Shown piece by piece: positions 62,718 through 64,000 of a DNA stretch of 64,000 bases. The stretch covers positions 1 to 64,000 of the forward strand of contig JASNZV010000025.1 in NCBI GenBank assembly GCA_048499455.1. Direction: 5' to 3'. How positions within the stretch are numbered: position 1 is the stretch's first letter; every line of letters starts with the position of its first letter. The notes beneath the pieces were generated by a model, which saw only the letters and a list, made by a program, of their open reading frames with translations, did no database searches and was not told the DNA's origin. Made by a program: the position numbers and the translations under genes. The DNA comes from CFX5 sp023384495 (GTDB lineage Bacteria; Chloroflexota; Anaerolineae; Caldilineales; Caldilineaceae).

Positions 62718-64000
62718 CTATGCACCGCGCCGGATAAAATCTGCAATCCGCTCGCCGATTACCATACAGGTCACCTGCGTGTTGGCCCGAATGCAATCCG
62801 GCATAATCGACCCATCGGCGACGCGCAGGTTGTCAACGCCATGCACCTTGCCAAACTGGTCGACCACTGCCAACGGGTCGGTCGCGGGGCCCATCTTGCA
62901 GGTGCTGGAACTGTGGTGGCTGGTGGTGGCCGTGCGCAACATCCACGCATCGAGCGCCGCGGGCGTGGCCAGATCAACGGGCGTGGGCGAAACCAGTTCC
63001 GCCACCATGGCGCGGAAATCGGCGTGGTCTAGCAAGTTGCGCATGATCTGCACCGCCTCGCGCAGCCGGGCGCGGTCAAACGGCTCGGCCAAATAGTTGT
63101 AGTCCAATGCCGGTTGAACGGACGGATCAGGCGAAACCAGGCGCAATGCGCCGGCCCCTTGCGCCAGATAGAGACAGCCCACCAAATAGAAGCCAATCGG
63201 TTGCGAGGCGGTTGCCACCCCCGCAATCGTGGCGTACGAGGATGGTACGAGAAGCATGTCGTTGCGCAGGCGCGAGCCGCTGGCCGTATAGCGCAACCCT
63301 ACCTGCAGCCGGGGCGCCAACCCATCGATAGGGACCCCCGGCCTGGTGCGCACGGTGGCGAGCACTTGTGGGTGGTCGCGCAGGTTTTGGCCCACACCGG
63401 GTAGATCGCACACCACAGGGACGCGCAGGCGGGCCAGGTCCGTTGCCGGGCCAACCCCAGAGAGGAGGAGCAGATGGGGGGAGCCAATCGCGCCTGCGGC
63501 AAGGATGATCTCGCGCCCATGAAAGATGGCCGGCCCGCCCGCTGCCTCCGCCTCGACGCCTGTTGCGCTGGCGCCCTCAAACAAGATTCGGCGGACATGA
63601 CAGTCGGCCTGAATCGTCAAGTTTGCGCGCGCACGCGCCGGCGCAAGATACCCCAGCGCCGTGCTCCAGCGAACGCCATTGACATTGTTGAACGCCAGTG
63701 GGCCTACACCCGCCGACTGGGGTTGATTGTGGTCGGGGCAATCGGGATAGCCAGCATCGCGGCAGGCCTGGTAAAAGGCGCGATGCTCGGCCGTCCACTC
63801 GTGTGGCTGAAAACGGCGGACCGGGATCGGGCCAGCGTCGCCATGCGCTGGCCCATCGAAATCGAGGTCGTGTTCAATGCTGTTAAAGTAGGGCAATAGC
63901 TCGGCAAACGACCAGTGCTCATTGCCCTCTGCGGCCCAGGCGTCATAGTCTTCGGGGACGCCGCGCAGAAAGATTTGGGCATTTACCGCGCTCGACCCGC
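62718..64000 (-). CDS. GMC-family flavin oxidoreductase (choline dehydrogenase-like), 5' truncated by the window
   Basis: About 427 codons are visible and the frame stays open through the right edge, so the N-terminal FAD-binding glycine motif is missing. Within the visible part the first residues read GSSAVNAQIFLRGVPEDYDAWA, the GMC signature GSSxxN. GREIILAAGAIGSPHLLLLSGVGP is the second GMC signature; TTSHHSSSTCKMG holds the active-site histidine region and VADGSIMP ends the FAD domain. It oxidises an unknown alcohol. Codons fit the neighbours and there is no internal break. Confidence 0.93.
   Translation of the reverse strand, partial: GSSAVNAQIFLRGVPEDYDAWAAEGNEHWSFAELLPYFNSIEHDLDFDGPAHGDAGPIPVRRFQPHEWTAEHRAFYQACRDAGYPDCPDHNQPQSAGVGPLAFNNVNGVRWSTALGYLAPARARANLTIQADCHVRRILFEGASATGVEAEAAGGPAIFHGREIILAAGAIGSPHLLLLSGVGPATDLARLRVPVVCDLPGVGQNLRDHPQVLATVRTRPGVPIDGLAPRLQVGLRYTASGSRLRNDMLLVPSSYATIAGVATASQPIGFYLVGCLYLAQGAGALRLVSPDPSVQPALDYNYLAEPFDRARLREAVQIMRNLLDHADFRAMVAELVSPTPVDLATPAALDAWMLRTATTSHHSSSTCKMGPATDPLAVVDQFGKVHGVDNLRVADGSIMPDCIRANTQVTCMVIGERIADFIRRGA

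Overview
The window is high-GC bacterial chromosome, most likely from a filamentous-type Chloroflexota (Anaerolineae/Caldilineae-like). I infer this from gene content: large STAND regulators (BTAD or XRE head, NB-ARC ATPase, TPR tail), a two-domain cyclophilin lipoprotein, a giant alpha-2-macroglobulin, PMT-like membrane proteins, many GT4 glycosyltransferases, and numerous dispersed imperfect palindromes. No rRNA, prophage, transposase, integrase or CRISPR array is visible; one tRNA (Arg, CCG) is present. The identification is by recognition of families only.

Layout. 1-8.6 kb: a ParB-fold protein, a BTAD-type regulator with a textbook promoter, tRNA-Arg, a TPR protein that looks leaderless, a DASS anion transporter, and ilvE. 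8.9-11.4 kb: a MoxR ATPase and CoxE-like VWA pair. 12-17 kb: a secreted multidomain subtilase and a 101-residue secreted protein; both are preceded by the same array of GACGC direct repeats spaced 11-12 bp and ending 13 bp before a -10-like hexamer, a promoter layout like that used by SARP/BTAD activators. 17.3-21.5 kb: a protoglobin fused to two Rieske domains, followed by an XRE-STAND regulator. 21.7-29.1 kb: an M20 peptidase converging on a 2069-residue alpha-2-macroglobulin.

29-46 kb is nearly all minus strand: a VTT/DedA membrane protein, a cyclophilin lipoprotein, a BsoBI/AvaI-type restriction-modification pair (predicted site CYCGRG), then an envelope polysaccharide region (WecA/MraY-type transferase, O-antigen ligase-TPR protein, three GT4 enzymes, asparagine synthase, epimerase). 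46.5-49.6 kb: HipA-like kinase with DUF3037 partner, an SDR, and an orphan amino-methyltransferase. 49.6-57.2 kb: two large membrane proteins, a GT4 enzyme, a GNAT protein and a PH-like membrane protein. 57.3-64 kb: a class A-like serine hydrolase, guaA, a lipoprotein metalloprotease, and a GMC oxidoreductase cut by the window edge.

The most notable signals are (1) the protoglobin-Rieske-Rieske fusion with every predicted metal ligand present, (2) the shared helically phased repeat promoters, and (3) two different short repetitive elements sitting in frame inside coding sequences (the BTAD regulator's ATPase domain and guaA), with relatives of this kind of element lying between genes elsewhere in the window.
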